Below are positions 12,701-25,720 of a stretch of 64,000 nucleotides of DNA, piece after piece (the stretch's first letter is position 1; every line of letters begins with the position of its first letter). Source of the stretch: Leuctra nigra (lineage: Eukaryota > Arthropoda > Insecta > Plecoptera > Leuctridae); the NCBI GenBank assembly GCA_934045905.1, contig OW203763.1, positions 16,994,948 to 17,058,947 of the forward strand, given 5' to 3'. The position numbers and the translations under genes are program-made. The notes under the pieces were generated by a model. It worked only from the letters and a program-made list of their open reading frames with translations. It searched no databases and was not told the DNA's origin.

Positions 12701-14642
12701 TTAATCTTTCTCTTTTCCCATCTTTACCACATCCATTTGCAGAATTCCTCTGCGATCTCTATTCCAGTCTTGTAGTAGGTACTACTCTGATGTTATTCCC
12801 ATCTCTTATTGCCAAACCGAAATACTTACACAGTAGTATAGTAGGTATCGACTTATTCTTTTAAATTTAAAAATCAACATCTACTTAGTTCTTTGCTCCT
12901 AATTTCGTCCATCTTGGTGACACTTTCTTTACTCCTTATCATTGCTCCTTGCTCCTTGCTCATTGCTCATTGCTAATTGCTCATTGCTCATTGCTTATCA
13001 TTGCTCCTTATCCTTGCTCATCATTTATTCTCCAATGCCTTATCCATGTGAGCTCTCTACGTATGTAGAGAGTTTTCTTGCTTTACTCCAAGATGAATAG
13101 TTCATCATAGTTGAATAGTGTAGGTTCCTTTTTAATTAAAAATTACTCTTCTAGCGAATCATCGACAATGGTATGGGATCTAAGAATAACCTGTGCACCG
13201 TAAACAAAGCTGACTTCGAAGTATTTCAAGCTCTTGCCATGGACAGCGAGAGCATGGGGAGCAACCCACAAAGTAGGTTTGATTGATGGTTAATGTTTAT
13301 ATTAGTCAAGTCATCTGACATTAAATAACTCAATAGCAGATCAAATAGGTACACCCACTTCCAATAGTTCCTATGCCGGTTTCCCATATACCAACCAACA
13401 TGAGGATTTGGCCGGCTTCTTTTGACGCTGACCCTACCAATACACAAATATACAATGCTAATTGGTTGACACTTATGCAAGTAACTTCTAATGGTTTTTC
13501 AGGAGAGTATTCACAAGAAGTTCCTTCATCCAAGCCCTGGGAGAAAGTTTCTGGCCCTCCTGTTTTACCACCACATTTACTTCAAGTAATCCTCAATAAG
13601 GACACCCCACTGTCGGTAAGTATTACATACTATGTCGAGAACTTTGTTAATTATTTACGTATAAATAGCATGCAATCATACCTGTATGAAAATCCATTCT
13701 ATTTATTCTTCACACTGAATTCTATTACCTACTCTATGAGGTAACTTGAAAATCAAGGCGAATAGCACCAAAAGTTTTTGCTTCTGCAAGCTGCTCTGCA
13801 TTGTATGAATTGAAATATTTGTTTATCAAACTTTTACACTATAATTTTTAAGAAATAAATGAAATAAATAAATTAGGTGTAAATTGCCTGTTTAAGGAAT
13901 TGTACATAGGTAGGTACTAACAAACTAGGAAAACACTCCGAGCAACTTGTTGATAAGCGAGGTTTTGTATTGCATGCAAATTGATATGTGTTTGCAAGTT
14001 TCTGCCCTAGAGATTTTGGAAAGAGCTGAAATGAAATGCCTCCAAGGAGCAGTAGGTAATAATGTCTTGATTTTTTTTAAATAAAATTGACAAATATTTC
14101 AAAACTAGCATAAAATGTTAGTAAAATATCTATTACTTTTGAAATTCTTAACAGATTTGTCTGAAAATTGTCAAAAACACCTAAATTGTTGGTCCGAATG
14201 AATATGCAAAATTTTAAGTCGATTGGTCAAACAGTTCCATTTTTTATTTTCCTCCAATCGCAGGATCTCACTCAAAAACTATACACGAGTCCTCTCATAT
14301 GACATTAGTGTGTGTACAAAATTTCAGATTGATTGGTTGAATGCCATGCCCTGGGTATTGCCTACAAAATCGCAAACAAACAAAAAAGCCATAAGAGTAC
14401 CGTAATGACGCTCGCTTAATAAAACACAGTAAAATACACAACCTTGCACAAAACAATCACAATCACTAATACAACAATTGTAATTTTTGTTTCAGTGTGA
14501 ACCAACTCTACTGCCAGAACCAAATCACGTGATGCTAAACCATCTCTATGCTCTCTCGATCAAAGATGGTGTCATGGTTCTAAGTGCTACTCACCGATAT
14601 CGCAAGAAGTACGTCACTACGTTGCTCTACAAACCTATCTAG
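9725..14642 (+). CDS. 5'-AMP-activated protein kinase subunit beta
   Basis: Regulatory and scaffold subunit of the AMPK energy-sensing heterotrimer; it binds the alpha and gamma subunits and glycogen. Six exons (9725-9895, 9980-10140, 12085-12178, 13155-13272, 13503-13615, 14496-14642) join in phase to 267 residues, the usual length (human beta-1 is 270). The start MGNAGSGS is a canonical N-myristoylation signal on Gly2. A CBM48 glycogen-binding module spans about residues 80-165 (KWEGGGKSVYISGTFSNW); the carbohydrate-contacting Trp is residue 103 and Ser111 sits where human Ser108 is. The C-terminal alpha/gamma-binding domain runs from PPVLPPHLLQVILNKDT to THRYRKKYVTTLLYKPI at the stop. The start follows a short 5' UTR with an initiator motif. 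Introns 2 and 3 are long, and intron 2 carries a tRNA-like palindrome. Drosophila calls this gene alc; vertebrates have PRKAB1/2. Confidence 0.95.
10945..11016 (-). tRNA. tRNA-like sequence, anticodon GGT (Thr-type), copy 1
   Basis: The minus strand folds as a 72-base cloverleaf: acceptor stem with two wobble pairs, D-stem GCTT/AAGC, anticodon loop CCGGTAA, T-arm CTGGG-TTCGATT-CCCAG. A-box (TAGCTTAATGG) and B-box (GGTTCGATTCC) are good, and a T-run (GTTTTTATTT) follows within about 10 bases as a Pol III stop. Against a working tRNA are C instead of U at position 33, an A-G mismatch in the anticodon stem, and the rarity of GGT Thr tRNAs in eukaryotes. It is more likely a pseudogene or the head of a tRNA-derived repeat. 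It lies in AMPK beta intron 2. Confidence 0.5.
11253..11324 (-). tRNA. tRNA-like sequence, anticodon GGT (Thr-type), copy 2
   Basis: Appears identical to copy 1 over the 72-base cloverleaf and its immediate flanks, including the trailing T-run on the minus strand. It forms the left arm of the inverted repeat at 11177-11602. The 308-base offset from copy 1 suggests tandem duplication of a larger unit that contains the tRNA-like core. Confidence 0.5.
11455..11526 (+). tRNA. tRNA-like sequence, anticodon GGT (Thr-type), copy 3, inverted
   Basis: Same 72-base tRNA-like core as copies 1 and 2 but on the plus strand, followed by GCGCGTTTTTATTT, a likely Pol III terminator. It forms the right arm of the palindrome. 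The same reservations apply: C33, an anticodon-stem mismatch and a GGT anticodon. Confidence 0.5.
12944..13025. repeat. Degenerate tandem repeat based on CTCATTG
   Basis: Irregular short direct repeats of CTCATTG, CTCCTTG and related words lie in AMPK beta intron 3, about 130 bases before exon 4. It looks like simple-sequence decay. Confidence 0.6.
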
Positions 14643-14718
14643 CCAGCCACCATTGCCTTCAACATTAATATATCTTATTGTGTCTTATTGTGATAACTGT
14701 AAATGGTCAATCGTCATA

Positions 14719-15321
14719 TGCACAGTGGCGTAACTTCAGATTTCTTCAGCTCCCCTCCCCACCCTCTTCAAGGCAGAATATTTTTTATGGCCCTCCTACG
14801 ATCTTCATTGCTCACAAGTACACCGAAAATATCCTTACAAGCGTATTTTTGTGTTAATTTCTATTGTAAATCCAGTGGTGTGCTGTGGATTTTTGAAGTA
14901 CATAACAGTAGAAGGTAAAATAATATAACCATCTCAGGTCCAATTTGGGTCTAGGAAAGGTCCTCAAAACAACATGCTGATCTCGAAAAGTTTCTGAATT
15001 TCACAATTATATTTAGTGCATTTTGATGCGATTTAAACACACATTTTAGTTTATTTGATCATCAAAATATCATAATATTACTAATATTTTCATTTTGAAA
15101 ATGCTGTTATTTTCAATTTTTATCGATTTGGACCTACTCCCAGTTTGAGCTAGTCAAATTATGATAAGTCGCCCAATCAGTACTAATCATAATTTATTAA
15201 GAAAGATACATACAAAGAGGAAATAGGTATAAACAACATTTTCGTTTCAGCCTTTTATATATCTTTATTTTTAATCCCCCCCGCCACGGCGGGTGCTAAC
15301 ATCGAAATTACGCCTGTGCAG
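14719..15321. mobile_element. Non-autonomous DNA transposon (MITE-like), about 600 bp
   Basis: The ends are inverted: TGCACAGTGGCGTAACTTC on the left matches the reverse complement of GAAATTACGCCTGTGCA on the right with one gap and one change. CAGTGGCGTA-type termini are common in hAT elements, but a clean 8-bp target duplication is not visible, so the superfamily is uncertain. It begins under 80 bases after the AMPK beta stop and probably lies in its 3' UTR. No coding capacity is seen. Confidence 0.55.
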
Positions 15322-16155
15322 AAGCAGCTAATATTTAATCGGCTATCATTGGTTACCTAATGTACTAATACGTCATTGCAGATTATGAGGGTACATTAAA
15401 TTTTAGCTGACTTGTACGAGATTGAACCTATGTCTATGATGTACCTACTTACGTTACGTGTTATTTATTTGCTATAGCTTGTAAATGTGTGTACTACTAA
15501 ATGTTATTTAATGCTAGATCACACTGCACATTAATATTTTTGTTTAAAATTTAATTAGTTTTTTTGTGATATTAAAAGAGAGTGTGATAAAAATCAATTG
15601 AGACAATACGTATGAAGGGTCTTTTTGAAAAATTAAGCTAATCTTGTTTGTTGGTTTCTAATTTCTGCAAGTTACCGTGGTACACTGTTCTGCACCCGAT
15701 GTTCAATGCGCTAAGTTACATGATTGTAAAGCTACAAAGCGTTTGCTTAGCTACACGATATGGGAACGTCCATTGTTAGTCTAATGACGTTGGAACACAT
15801 AATTGCAAGAAATGCGCTGTTGTTTCATTTATTTGAAGGAATTACATTTAAAAATTGATACCAATGCTTACCATTTTTTATTTGGAATCTTAATAGAACC
15901 ATAACTTTACTGAAATATGACACGATTTAATTGAAAATTGGTGATAAATGATTTTTTAGTATGAGGACAAAAAAACGGCGCCATTTCAACATGAGAATTA
16001 CAAAACAAAAATTGATCCATGTATCAGCTTTTGTTCTCTCTTACTAGCTCCTAAAATGCTGCTGAATTCAATGGCACCATCAAAAATACTGTACGACATT
16101 CAGTTTAGCTTTTGTTATCAATTGATGAGAGAAAAATGCTAGTCGTGTGACCTTA

Positions 16156-16300
16156 AGCCGGTTTCACATAAAGCACGTTTCGCGTTTTGCATTTCGCGTT
16201 TTTTCTTTCCGACCAATCACAAGGACAGAAACCGCTCAAGGGAGACTTGTGATTATGGTCAATAAAAAAGACACGAAACGCGCTTTATGTGAAACCGGCT
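16156..16300. mobile_element. Short MITE, 145 bp, TTA target duplication
   Basis: Terminal inverted repeats AGCCGGTTTCACATAAAGC and its complement are flanked by TTA at 16153-16155 and 16301-16303. A 3-bp TWA duplication points to the PIF/Harbinger group. The interior is short and non-coding. Confidence 0.75.
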
Positions 16301-17648
16301 TTAGACTTGTGACTTTCAAGTGTACAACGTTAAAATAATTTTTCATTGTACCAAGACTAAATATTTTTGATGTTTTGAAGATTGTCCGAAGTAGCTAATT
16401 ACTACAACATATTTAATATAAAAAAAAATCACAATTTTTAAAAAAACTTAATTTTATTTCAATATTCAAAAATTATAAATGTTTTTTTTTCAATGTCAAG
16501 ATATGATATATTAAATATTTTGAGTACTGTCATAAGTAGCTTTAACTATTACAAAATTAAAATTAAAAGATTAAAAATAAATCAAAAATATTTTAGAAAA
16601 GTGAAAAAATTTGATGGACATTCTCTCGTGGACGTTCCCATACTAAATGCCTAATTCTACCAAATTTGCACACTAGATTCAACTCACATCGCAGAACCTC
16701 CCTGGCAAATCTGTTTGACCCGAGCCAATTAGTTCGCTGAACAACGGGTCGGCAGTTGCAAGCCTATACCTAGCTTTGAAATCTAGATTATTTTATTAAA
16801 TTGCCAATCTTACCTCTGTATATGATTCTGTAAGTGTGTGATATGTTCGTATTACCATATATTTTAGTGAAGGCCTGAAGGGTGAATTAAGAATGTGATT
16901 GAAATGGGTAATATGTGAAGAGAGGATTTTAATTGTATGAAATTTGAATTATATTATGAAAATGTTTGATTACATGGATTATATGATATTTTTATATTAA
17001 TCTTTAAAAATCTATTTGAAAGTGAAACTATATATTTAGTGTGATTCTAAGTGTTTTGGACAACATTAATCTATCAAAATGGTGTATCATGCCCAAGTTA
17101 ACCAAATATTACTGTGAACAAACCAAAGTTACCAAATTAAAATACAACTGCTCGTATTATTTATTCGTTTTAGTTACTTATAATACCAACCCCCAATAAT
17201 TATGTCCTGTACGAAATCAAGCCATTGACTGATGAAAATGTAGCAAATGTTACTCTTCTGAATATCAATTAGAGTTTTTGGCTATGAAACAGTGAGATAT
17301 CACAATTTTGATTTTATTGGCACATTTTGTTGACTTCTTGCTAAGCTCCGGTATTTCACATTTTGAAAATTCCAGATCAAATAAAAACTACACGATACTT
17401 GTATTTTTTTACTTTTTACGATACCCATACCTGTGTTGTAGTACAAGTCAATGGGATGATACTAAATTTCAAATAATGTAACCTACATTGGAATGTTTCA
17501 CATCCAGAGAACAAAATTATCAAGTTCTATTAAATAATCAAAAGATTAAGCGAAAATTCTGAAGAAAGTTATTGAACTAGAGCGTTTGACAGAAGTTTGT
17601 TGACATCACCTACGCATCATTTGTTTTACACGGCTTACTGAAGTTGAC

Positions 17649-17815
17649 TCAGTTTTCTTCAAACGTCTTGTCAGTATTCTGAAGACTGAAGTCATAAAGA
17701 AGGCAGTGATGGCTGAGACACCCGAGCGTCCGTGCAAAGACCAAACGATTGATGTATCAGTGAACATCCGTTCGAACTGAGTTATGAAATAATTATCATG
17801 GACGATTGGATATTC
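17649..17815 (+). promoter_or_regulatory. Possible promoter and 5' exon of the harmonin-like gene
   Basis: Two TCAGT initiator motifs (17649-17653, 17671-17675) precede a non-repetitive stretch with an ATG at 17798 encoding MDDWIF, followed directly by a strong donor GTAAGT at 17816. Joined to the acceptor at 26190, this reading frame would not continue into the PDZ frame, so the exon would have to be 5' UTR with a small upstream ORF, or splice to an unseen exon. Speculative. Confidence 0.25.
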
Positions 17816-18204
17816 GTAAGTACTATATCTTCTAAAAACATCAATTTTAGAGCGGCAATTTAAAAATATGGAACGAATTCGAATATACCTATTGTAAAAT
17901 TAATGCATTTTTCAAGGTTTTTGAATTTCTATTGATCTGATCATTTACAATTTCATTAAATCAATTTTAAATAGAATTTTGCTGTAAATGCATAGAAAAA
18001 GGTAAGTACCTTTCATATACGGCAGCATTTGCACTAAGCAATTTAATGTGCTATACCTAATTATAAATAAATGCTCGTCATTCATCAATAAAACCAATAT
18101 AATATTCTAGTGAAAGATCAATTGATATACTGGGTTGTACTGAGTGATAACTTCCATCCAGTGAAATCAGAATATAAGAAAGGATGACTAATATGAAAAA
18201 TATC

Positions 18205-18285
18205 CTATCGAACCGGGATGTGTCTCCCAAATTGCCGGGCGAGTGATCTACCAACGAGGTAGCTGGCCTGACAGACGGAAGATGG
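18205..18285 (-). repeat. tRNA-derived SINE head, minus strand
   Basis: On the minus strand an A-box-like GCTACCTCGTTGGTAGATC is followed by a B-box-like CCCGGTTCGATAGG, with spacing close to a tRNA. The body beyond the head was not delimited. Confidence 0.45.
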
Positions 18286-19439
18286 GACCACTTCTTAAAA
18301 TATTTGTCTGATTCACAATCAAAAAAGGAATTTAATTAATTGTGACATATTCACTGTAACTCATTTGACCCTCCGGCACCCATGATTTAGGTGTCATAGT
18401 GCCAATATCAATCAACCTACCTAATATTTATTACTCTGCGTGGGTACATATTTAATTTATTTCTTTTAGTTGTCATGCAATTAATACAAAATGCATTCGA
18501 GTTTTATTTTACATACATGGATAAAATAAAATAAATTGACGAATGAATGAGCAATAAAGATCAATAAAAGCCGCTAGATAGACCGGTTGCAAGATCTAAG
18601 ATGGACGGAAAGAGCATGTACGTTCGGTACAGCTGCTCTATGATCGAGATGAGGTGATAATCAATGGTAGGTAATGTCCTGCAGCAATGTAGCGGAGCAT
18701 GCGATTGACTGCCGAACACTTTGTGATGACATCAAGGATTTAGAATTGGTTGACCCAGAATGAAGGTAGTTAGAGAACCGATTGAAATTACAAAAAAACT
18801 AAAACAAAAAGTTTCTCAAGCCATCTGCCTGCACTGCAGATAACCCAAGGAATGTCTTTACATAATTCTTCAAGAACTTCTCAGCCAATCGCAACCCATA
18901 AACAATACGAGCGTGCAAAACTGATAGCAAAAAGAAAAGGGTACTTTGAACCACCAGCATGAGATCGACACTAAAGGCTCCATTTATTATTTGGAAAATA
19001 TTTTGATTTTACACCTTTTCCGCTGTTAAGTCAGGCAAATCCGAATTTTTGAAACTAATTTTGATATACACAATATATTATAATATATTTGATATTTGTA
19101 TATAATTTTTTGTGAAAGAAATGCAGCGTGTGCTTCTATAATTCCCCTTCTCTCGTGTGATACTGTATAGGAAGCTATATTTTGTTTTAGGTTTTATCTT
19201 CTACTATATTTTTCAAGTATGTTAATATGTTCTCTAAATGCAATTTGTTAATTAACTTTAATTATCATTCTAATTACATTGAATATTCTGATTATCTATA
19301 TAGATAAATAATGCATAAAAGTGATTTTGTGTATTATTAACGTGACACATGTTCTACGTCACCCTAAAGTACCGTACCAGGTACCATTTTACCACCTCAA
19401 CATGGATACCACACTTACTCTAACAAGCAATCATTTGTT

Positions 19440-19874
19440 TACAATATGATCGATGTATTGACGGAAGAGTGTTGTGCCTCAGGTGCACTAATCGCCCCCT
19501 TTCCCCAAGCATCACCTGTGCGGCTGTGCCTCTCTCTATCCCCCCACACCCCCCGCTCTCCTCTCTGGCGGCGAGCACTCACCGTGACGAACCTCTCTGA
19601 TGAAGGATTCAAATCATACTGGACTAGTCGAGAACAGACCTCCTACCTTTCAACTACTTTTACATCAATGTTGTTGGAAAGTCAACAGCACATGTTCATT
19701 CGGTGAAGCGTTCAAAAGTGGTGTGTTATTTTTTTGTTAACTGCTGTTTTTTCCGATTTATTAACATTTTCCTCGTGTTTTATTTTTTAAATCGAACGTT
19801 TTATTCTTCTCAATGTAATGTTTTATTAACCTATTTGAATTGTGTTTCGTTCCATTTATGTGGATATATTACCT
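19440..19874 (+). other. GC-richer island ending in a consensus splice donor
   Basis: Part of this stretch (about 19480-19600) is conspicuously GC- and C-rich for this DNA, and the stretch ends with CTG followed by GTGAGT at 19875. It could be an alternative non-coding first exon of the downstream gene. The 86-residue ORF within it (19446-19706) resembles no family I recognise, and I do not call it a gene. Confidence 0.2.
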
Positions 19875-22800
19875 GGTGAGTTAATTTCGATCTAGATCTC
19901 ATTTCAAATGTTTTGAACTCAATTTCCTCATTGATTAATGAGTTATCGTTAAATTCCATATTGAAATGGATTTGATAATTTAAATTATCATATAAATTCT
20001 CCAAACTAATTTTTACAAAATATCAATTTAGTTCATTGAACTAATGTGCCAGTTCAGTTTGAAATTTTGTAATATGTACTCTAAAACTTCCTTTTTAAAA
20101 TGATTGATTATTGTAACTTTTGATTGTCGCTAATTTAAATGCCATGATTAGTAGTCCATTGATTGACAGTATTGAGTGTAATTTAAATGACAACTAAGGG
20201 TGGGAGTGATTTGATTCATTCTATAATAAGTGACGCAATGTTTGTGCTCTGACAATCATCATGGAGTAGATACAGGTAGATACAGGTACATTCAGGTAGA
20301 TACATCCTGTTTCCTGTTGGGACATACGAGAATATTATCATCATCATGATTATTATTATTATGTTACATTCTACTCAGTGGATTCATCTCATTTTTATGT
20401 TCAACCCGTTGCTGAATTCTACGTGTTTGTACACATTTTGATTTGAATTTCCCAACCCTTTGTTTTGCTTCTAATCTCTTATCTTGTAGTTTTTTTTCCG
20501 AAAGTTACAATTTCATCCAATATAACAAAGATGTTCCAGGTGTATTATTATATTATTGCGTTCTTCGTAAATATATGTTTAGAAAAATTGTGCCTTAGTA
20601 ATAGCCATCGATACCTAGTTGTTGCAAAATTCAAGCCATAAGTTAAATTCAAAAAGGTGAATGAAAATATGTAGACGAAAGATCGAAACGAGAAATAAAT
20701 TTGGTTATCCCTATCACGAAGTAAGGGAAATATAATCTACATAAAATGTTCCATTTCTTGGAACATGAGTTATTTACAACAGCATTTACAACAGCATTTA
20801 CAAAACGTCCTCACAGAAGCATAAGAGCTCAGCTATTCAAGTTTCCAATTACTTAAAAGCTCTCTAGGTATTTAATCATCCATCACACAAAATGGAGCAA
20901 AAATGTACACGTAGATTCTATTCTATTGGTACAACCATAAGTACAACTCAGCAACATCTAATATCTTATATGTCGAATATGTCGAACAAGTCATTATCAA
21001 ATGGGAGATCTTAAAAAAATACATATTTATTCGGACTTACCTCCTGCCTAAGTCAACATTTCTTAATACAATAGGCATAAATATTGTTCAGGAAATGATG
21101 ATGTTAATGAAGAAACTTTTAAACTTATAATTAAATTTAAACATGCATACTGTTTGGAGAAACATATTTTGGCCAAACATTGAGCTAAGTATCGGAAGTA
21201 TGGTTTTGTTATGTTGCGATTGAGCTAGAGCACCTACAAGTAGGCAAGGGTTCACCCATGGCTCGTGTGGAGCTATACTAGACTAGGTGAGGGGAAGCGA
21301 AGGGGAATCTCATTACGGATGTGTTTCCTGTTATTAGACCTATTCTGCTTTATTCAAAAACCGAAGGACACCTCTTTTCCATGTTCTTTGTCATCGAAAA
21401 TTAGCTTTGACTTTTGCACCATTTTTATACCAAAAATTAGTCTAAAACACAGAGACTTTGTCGTCCTGGATTTAGAATCTAAATTAGTTTAAACATTGTA
21501 TTTATCTCGTCTTCCAAATAAATGATTCTCTGTGGAGATCCTAGTATCTCATTAAATGCTATTATAGTAACATGGTAATCGCATAATACTCGGTTTAATG
21601 AACAAATCTAGCATCCTCTCTGGTTTTCATACACGCCCATTGCAACTAAATTACAAAATATCCCATCCTAGAAAGCTTGCGAGATTTAACTTTCAACCTG
21701 CGTTGGAAACATTTAGCTCGTTTAGTAACCACTATTTCCAGGACATAGAAAACATCCGACCACTTATGTTCTTCATAGCAAAATCTGAATAAAAATGTAA
21801 AAAAACGACAATGACTTTTTACAAAATATTTGTGGTACCGGCATTTTTTATTTTCTTTATAAGTACATTTTGTAACACGTCTTCGAAAAATATATACAAA
21901 TATATGTGTGTAAGCGTTGTTGTTGTTTTCGCACAAAATATAGTTGAGAAAGTATTCCTCAATAATATTGAGGAATACCTACTTATTTGTGTTTAGCAGC
22001 AACATTTGTATAGTTAAAATCAGTTCGTATTTCCGTATAGTGTCAAAATTTGTAATATTATGGTGTGTTTGTAAAATAAAGCAGTAATTTCATGCAGATT
22101 GCTTTAGTTGATTCAACAAGTTACGAACAAGATCGATAATTTCCGTGTAGATAACATCGCGATATGGTAATGAATAATGATAATATAACAATATGTATAG
22201 TGCCTTCATTAAAGTAAACCACTGATTTGAAACCATGTAAAGAATGTAATTACTAATTAATAATGACTAATTGTAATTCACGATTGGAGATGGTTTATAG
22301 GTAAAGTAAACTGGGTCGTGCAATTTACGCTTTCATTCCATCATTTTTATTTCAAACAATAACTCGGAGCAATATAAAGAGCCATACAACTTATGAAAAG
22401 CAAGTTTCATTTGAAAATAAGTCAAACTATAAAGAAAGATAAATGTCTCTTTGGATTTTTTTTTACAATTGACACTTTCTTAAAGGGGAATGTCTATCTC
22501 ACTTCACTCATTTTCTAAGGTAAATGACACCTCATGCAATCAAGTTCCACACCGATTATTTCTTTGTTACTTGACAGTGGTAGTCGAATGGATTTCATGG
22601 TTCATTTCTTATTGCGGTTTTCATTTCTTATTCGACTTGGGTCTACGTATTCGTTCGCTCCGCTCAGCAATTATTATCACTTTTATTGCCGCTCTGGTTA
22701 CTCTAACCTTCTCGAGTCTGAATCTTTACTATCACCAGTTCATCATCACCGCTATGATCACCACACATCATCACCATCACCATTTCAGACTTCCGGGTCC

Positions 22801-23229
22801 AGATCATTTCAACGGCTGTTTTAGTTGAGAGGCGTTACCTATTATATCTTTTCATTGGTGACATTTAATTTGTCTGCAATAGAGATTAAGAATAATGGTC
22901 ACGTTTGTGATAAGTTAGAGTGGGTTTGAACACACGTTCTTCGTTTTTTTTCTGAATATAAGACAATCAAAGTGAGATCGGCGCACGTTGAGAATGAGTC
23001 AGGTGATCGAAAGTTCAACCACCTTCCTCATTTCAAATAAGTAATGCATTGAGATTTTGATTCATAAGTGTAACAACTGAACATCACTTGGCAGTCGCAA
23101 TAGGCAATAAATAGGGCTAATGGCGACGGATGAATGGGTGGAGATGTTGATGATGTATAATAGGTTAGGACGGACGGTGGTAAGGAGGAGATCGTGTCCT
23201 ATTCGTTAAGAACTTACGAAAATACCTTA

Positions 23230-23315
23230 GAGGAAGGAAGGAAGGGAACCCAGGTCCCCCGGAATGCAAGTCCAATGAGCTACTGCCTGAGCCAATTTGC
23301 ACCGTGTGAACAGAA
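23230..23315 (-). repeat. tRNA-derived SINE head, minus strand
   Basis: The minus strand reads TTGGCTCAGGCAGTAGCTCA (A-box-like) followed by ACCTGGGTTCCC (weak B-box). It resembles the SINE heads at 28098 and 49544 on the plus strand, so it is probably one dispersed family. Confidence 0.45.
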
Positions 23316-25628
23316 TTAAGTCAATAGAAAAATGCTATATGTAAATTGTTGCATATTGTCAGGAATTCATTTCCTACACGAACTGAATTCCTGATTATGT
23401 ATGAATTAAAAGCATGCAAAGATAGCAGTTTCCGACATTGTTTGTACCTATATGATTGGTTTCAACTAATACGAAATAATTGACGAGCATGGTTTAAATT
23501 TGTTAGATATAAAAATCAATGAAGCACAAACAGTCTTAATCAACTAACGCCCGTATACAAACCACGAATCTCACTAATAATGTTTCGCTTATTAAAACAA
23601 CAAACAATCATAATTACACTTTCCGATAATGTTTTAGATTTGTATTTATAACCACCGAAATAAAACGGAAGTCTTTTAGATATTGATTTCTTTTATGACT
23701 CCATGTCCAGTGATTTTATTATTGTCGGTGTTGATTTGTTCAAGCAATTTCATTCTTCGCTGACTTTCTATCTCATTTATCGCGGTTTCAAGTTAGGTTG
23801 AGTAGATTCATGAATTCCTTCCTTGTGAAAGTTTACTTCACTGTAGTTATTGGACGAAATCGAGCTTACTTATTTTAAATTTTGCTTATCTATTCTCGTA
23901 TTCTTTCCAGTTCCTTCTTATATCAGTAATCTAATATCAGTTTCCTAGACATTAAATTGTATATGCATTTTGTGAGCTTAAGATTTGTATCAAAAGGTTT
24001 TATAAGTTAAATCGCCACAAAAAAAGTTTTACGGTTTCATCGCTAAATGTTGCGGAAGACATTTTTTCATTGCACTGTCTATTACATCAAATTCAAATTC
24101 TTTGTTTCCTGGTAACATCAAAACCCTTCTTGATGGTTTTATTTCCCACGCTTAAAAGGTATATATATTTTATATATATACTAGTTTATAAGACTTTTAG
24201 AATTTAACAACCTCCATCCTGTTCACCTTTTTTTCTACAAATATGAGTGCAGGTTACGATTGTATCACGTTGCCATTTAATTAATTCAGAAAACATTTCA
24301 TTACTTTACATTTATTTTGTGTTATTTTGCGCTTGTTGTTAAAGTAATAGGTATGTTGAACACGATGCTAGACCTAGTTCAGAATTAGCTCGGACACTGG
24401 CCAATTGCAATTTCTACATTCAAAGTGGTCAGGTACCTAATTCACAGACTTATCGTGCAATTGACTAAAAATAGTATTTGAATCCATATTTTTTTTAAAT
24501 CTCAGCCATTTGGTCACATTGTTTTTTAGAATTTAATGTATAAATGTTGTCAATATGTCCTATTATTTCCTATTGTTTTCTATATTGTATTAGGCATTTC
24601 AAGAGATTAATTTGATATTTGGATCAATTATAGACTTATGATTATAGGCATATAAATAATTAAACATAAATTATCGTATATTGATTTGGAATCTTTGAAC
24701 TATGATTTTATACAATTTGATATTAGAGTAGACCAGTTCTAAATTACTTTAGCGATTGTTTCGAAAGGGATGTCTGGATGCATCTGGATGTAAACCAAAA
24801 GCATTTCTTGTAAGAATTCATGTTATTTTATTTCTTTATTAGCCAGCGACGTTTGGGGCTGCTCCAGTCACTCTTTCAGTATGACATAACATAACCATAG
24901 ACTAAACCCGGACTCATATGACTTGTAATAATACCGAGAGTGCGAAAGCTTTAAAGAATAATTTCTGGTTTCATAAACACATTTTCAAAACTTGATCATT
25001 TGAACTGAACTAATACTATTACTATATTGGCGAAGCAGCAGTGAATCATACAATACGTATACATTTCAGCACTGATCTTTATTAAGATAACGCCATAGTT
25101 CATGCAATAATTGTTTCGTTCCATTTCTTGGTGCAAATAATGTTTTAAGTGTATACAATTATCACCTGTAATCTGTTTATATTAAATGTTATAAATGTAT
25201 ACTTACAGTTAACACAAGGAATATTCTCTGTTGCGTAGGTACGCATAGAACAAAAATGGTCGATTTCGGATGGAACTTTTTAATTGGTCAAAGATGACCT
25301 AATTCGAGATACCGGGAATGTATAAGCCTAATTTAGCATGACTTGTTAAATACTTAGTGAATGCACAACATTTTGCTGCCTGCTGTGTAGATAATCATTA
25401 TGGGCTATTTAGTTTAAACACGAGGGAAAGATATGAACCCCCATCACAATTTTGTTTAAATTTAACATTTAATTAATCTCCAAAAGTGAAGGAAAAGAAA
25501 CCGAAAAAGTAAACGGGACTCCAAAAGTTGGACATAAAGATTACTTGATGATACTATGTAATGGCAGAGGTTTCTATTGCATTCTATTGACGAGGTTTAA
25601 TAATACAAAATCAAAATCATTGTGCTTT

Positions 25629-25720
25629 GACTAACTCTTAAACGTCAATTCTGTATCTTAGAGGTAGAAGGCCGGGAGTCCGTTTCAATGAATCATGTAA
25701 TGTTGGTATTTTGGTCATTC
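25629..25720 (-). repeat. Dispersed repeat fragment (family with CTTCTACCTCTAAG)
   Basis: The minus strand contains CATTGAAACGG...CTTCTACCTCTAAGATACAG, matching plus-strand copies at 52560-52610 and, more diverged, 33740-33870. No termini were identified. Confidence 0.4.

Noticed and set aside
19446..19706. 86-residue ORF in a GC-richer stretch
   Set aside because: No recognisable domain; base composition is explained by C-rich simple sequence. Kept only as a possible non-coding exon.
22490..22828. Two overlapping plus-strand ORFs (112 and 96 residues) with a His run
   Set aside because: Low-complexity CAT triplets and different frames open at once suggest chance; no domain is recognised.
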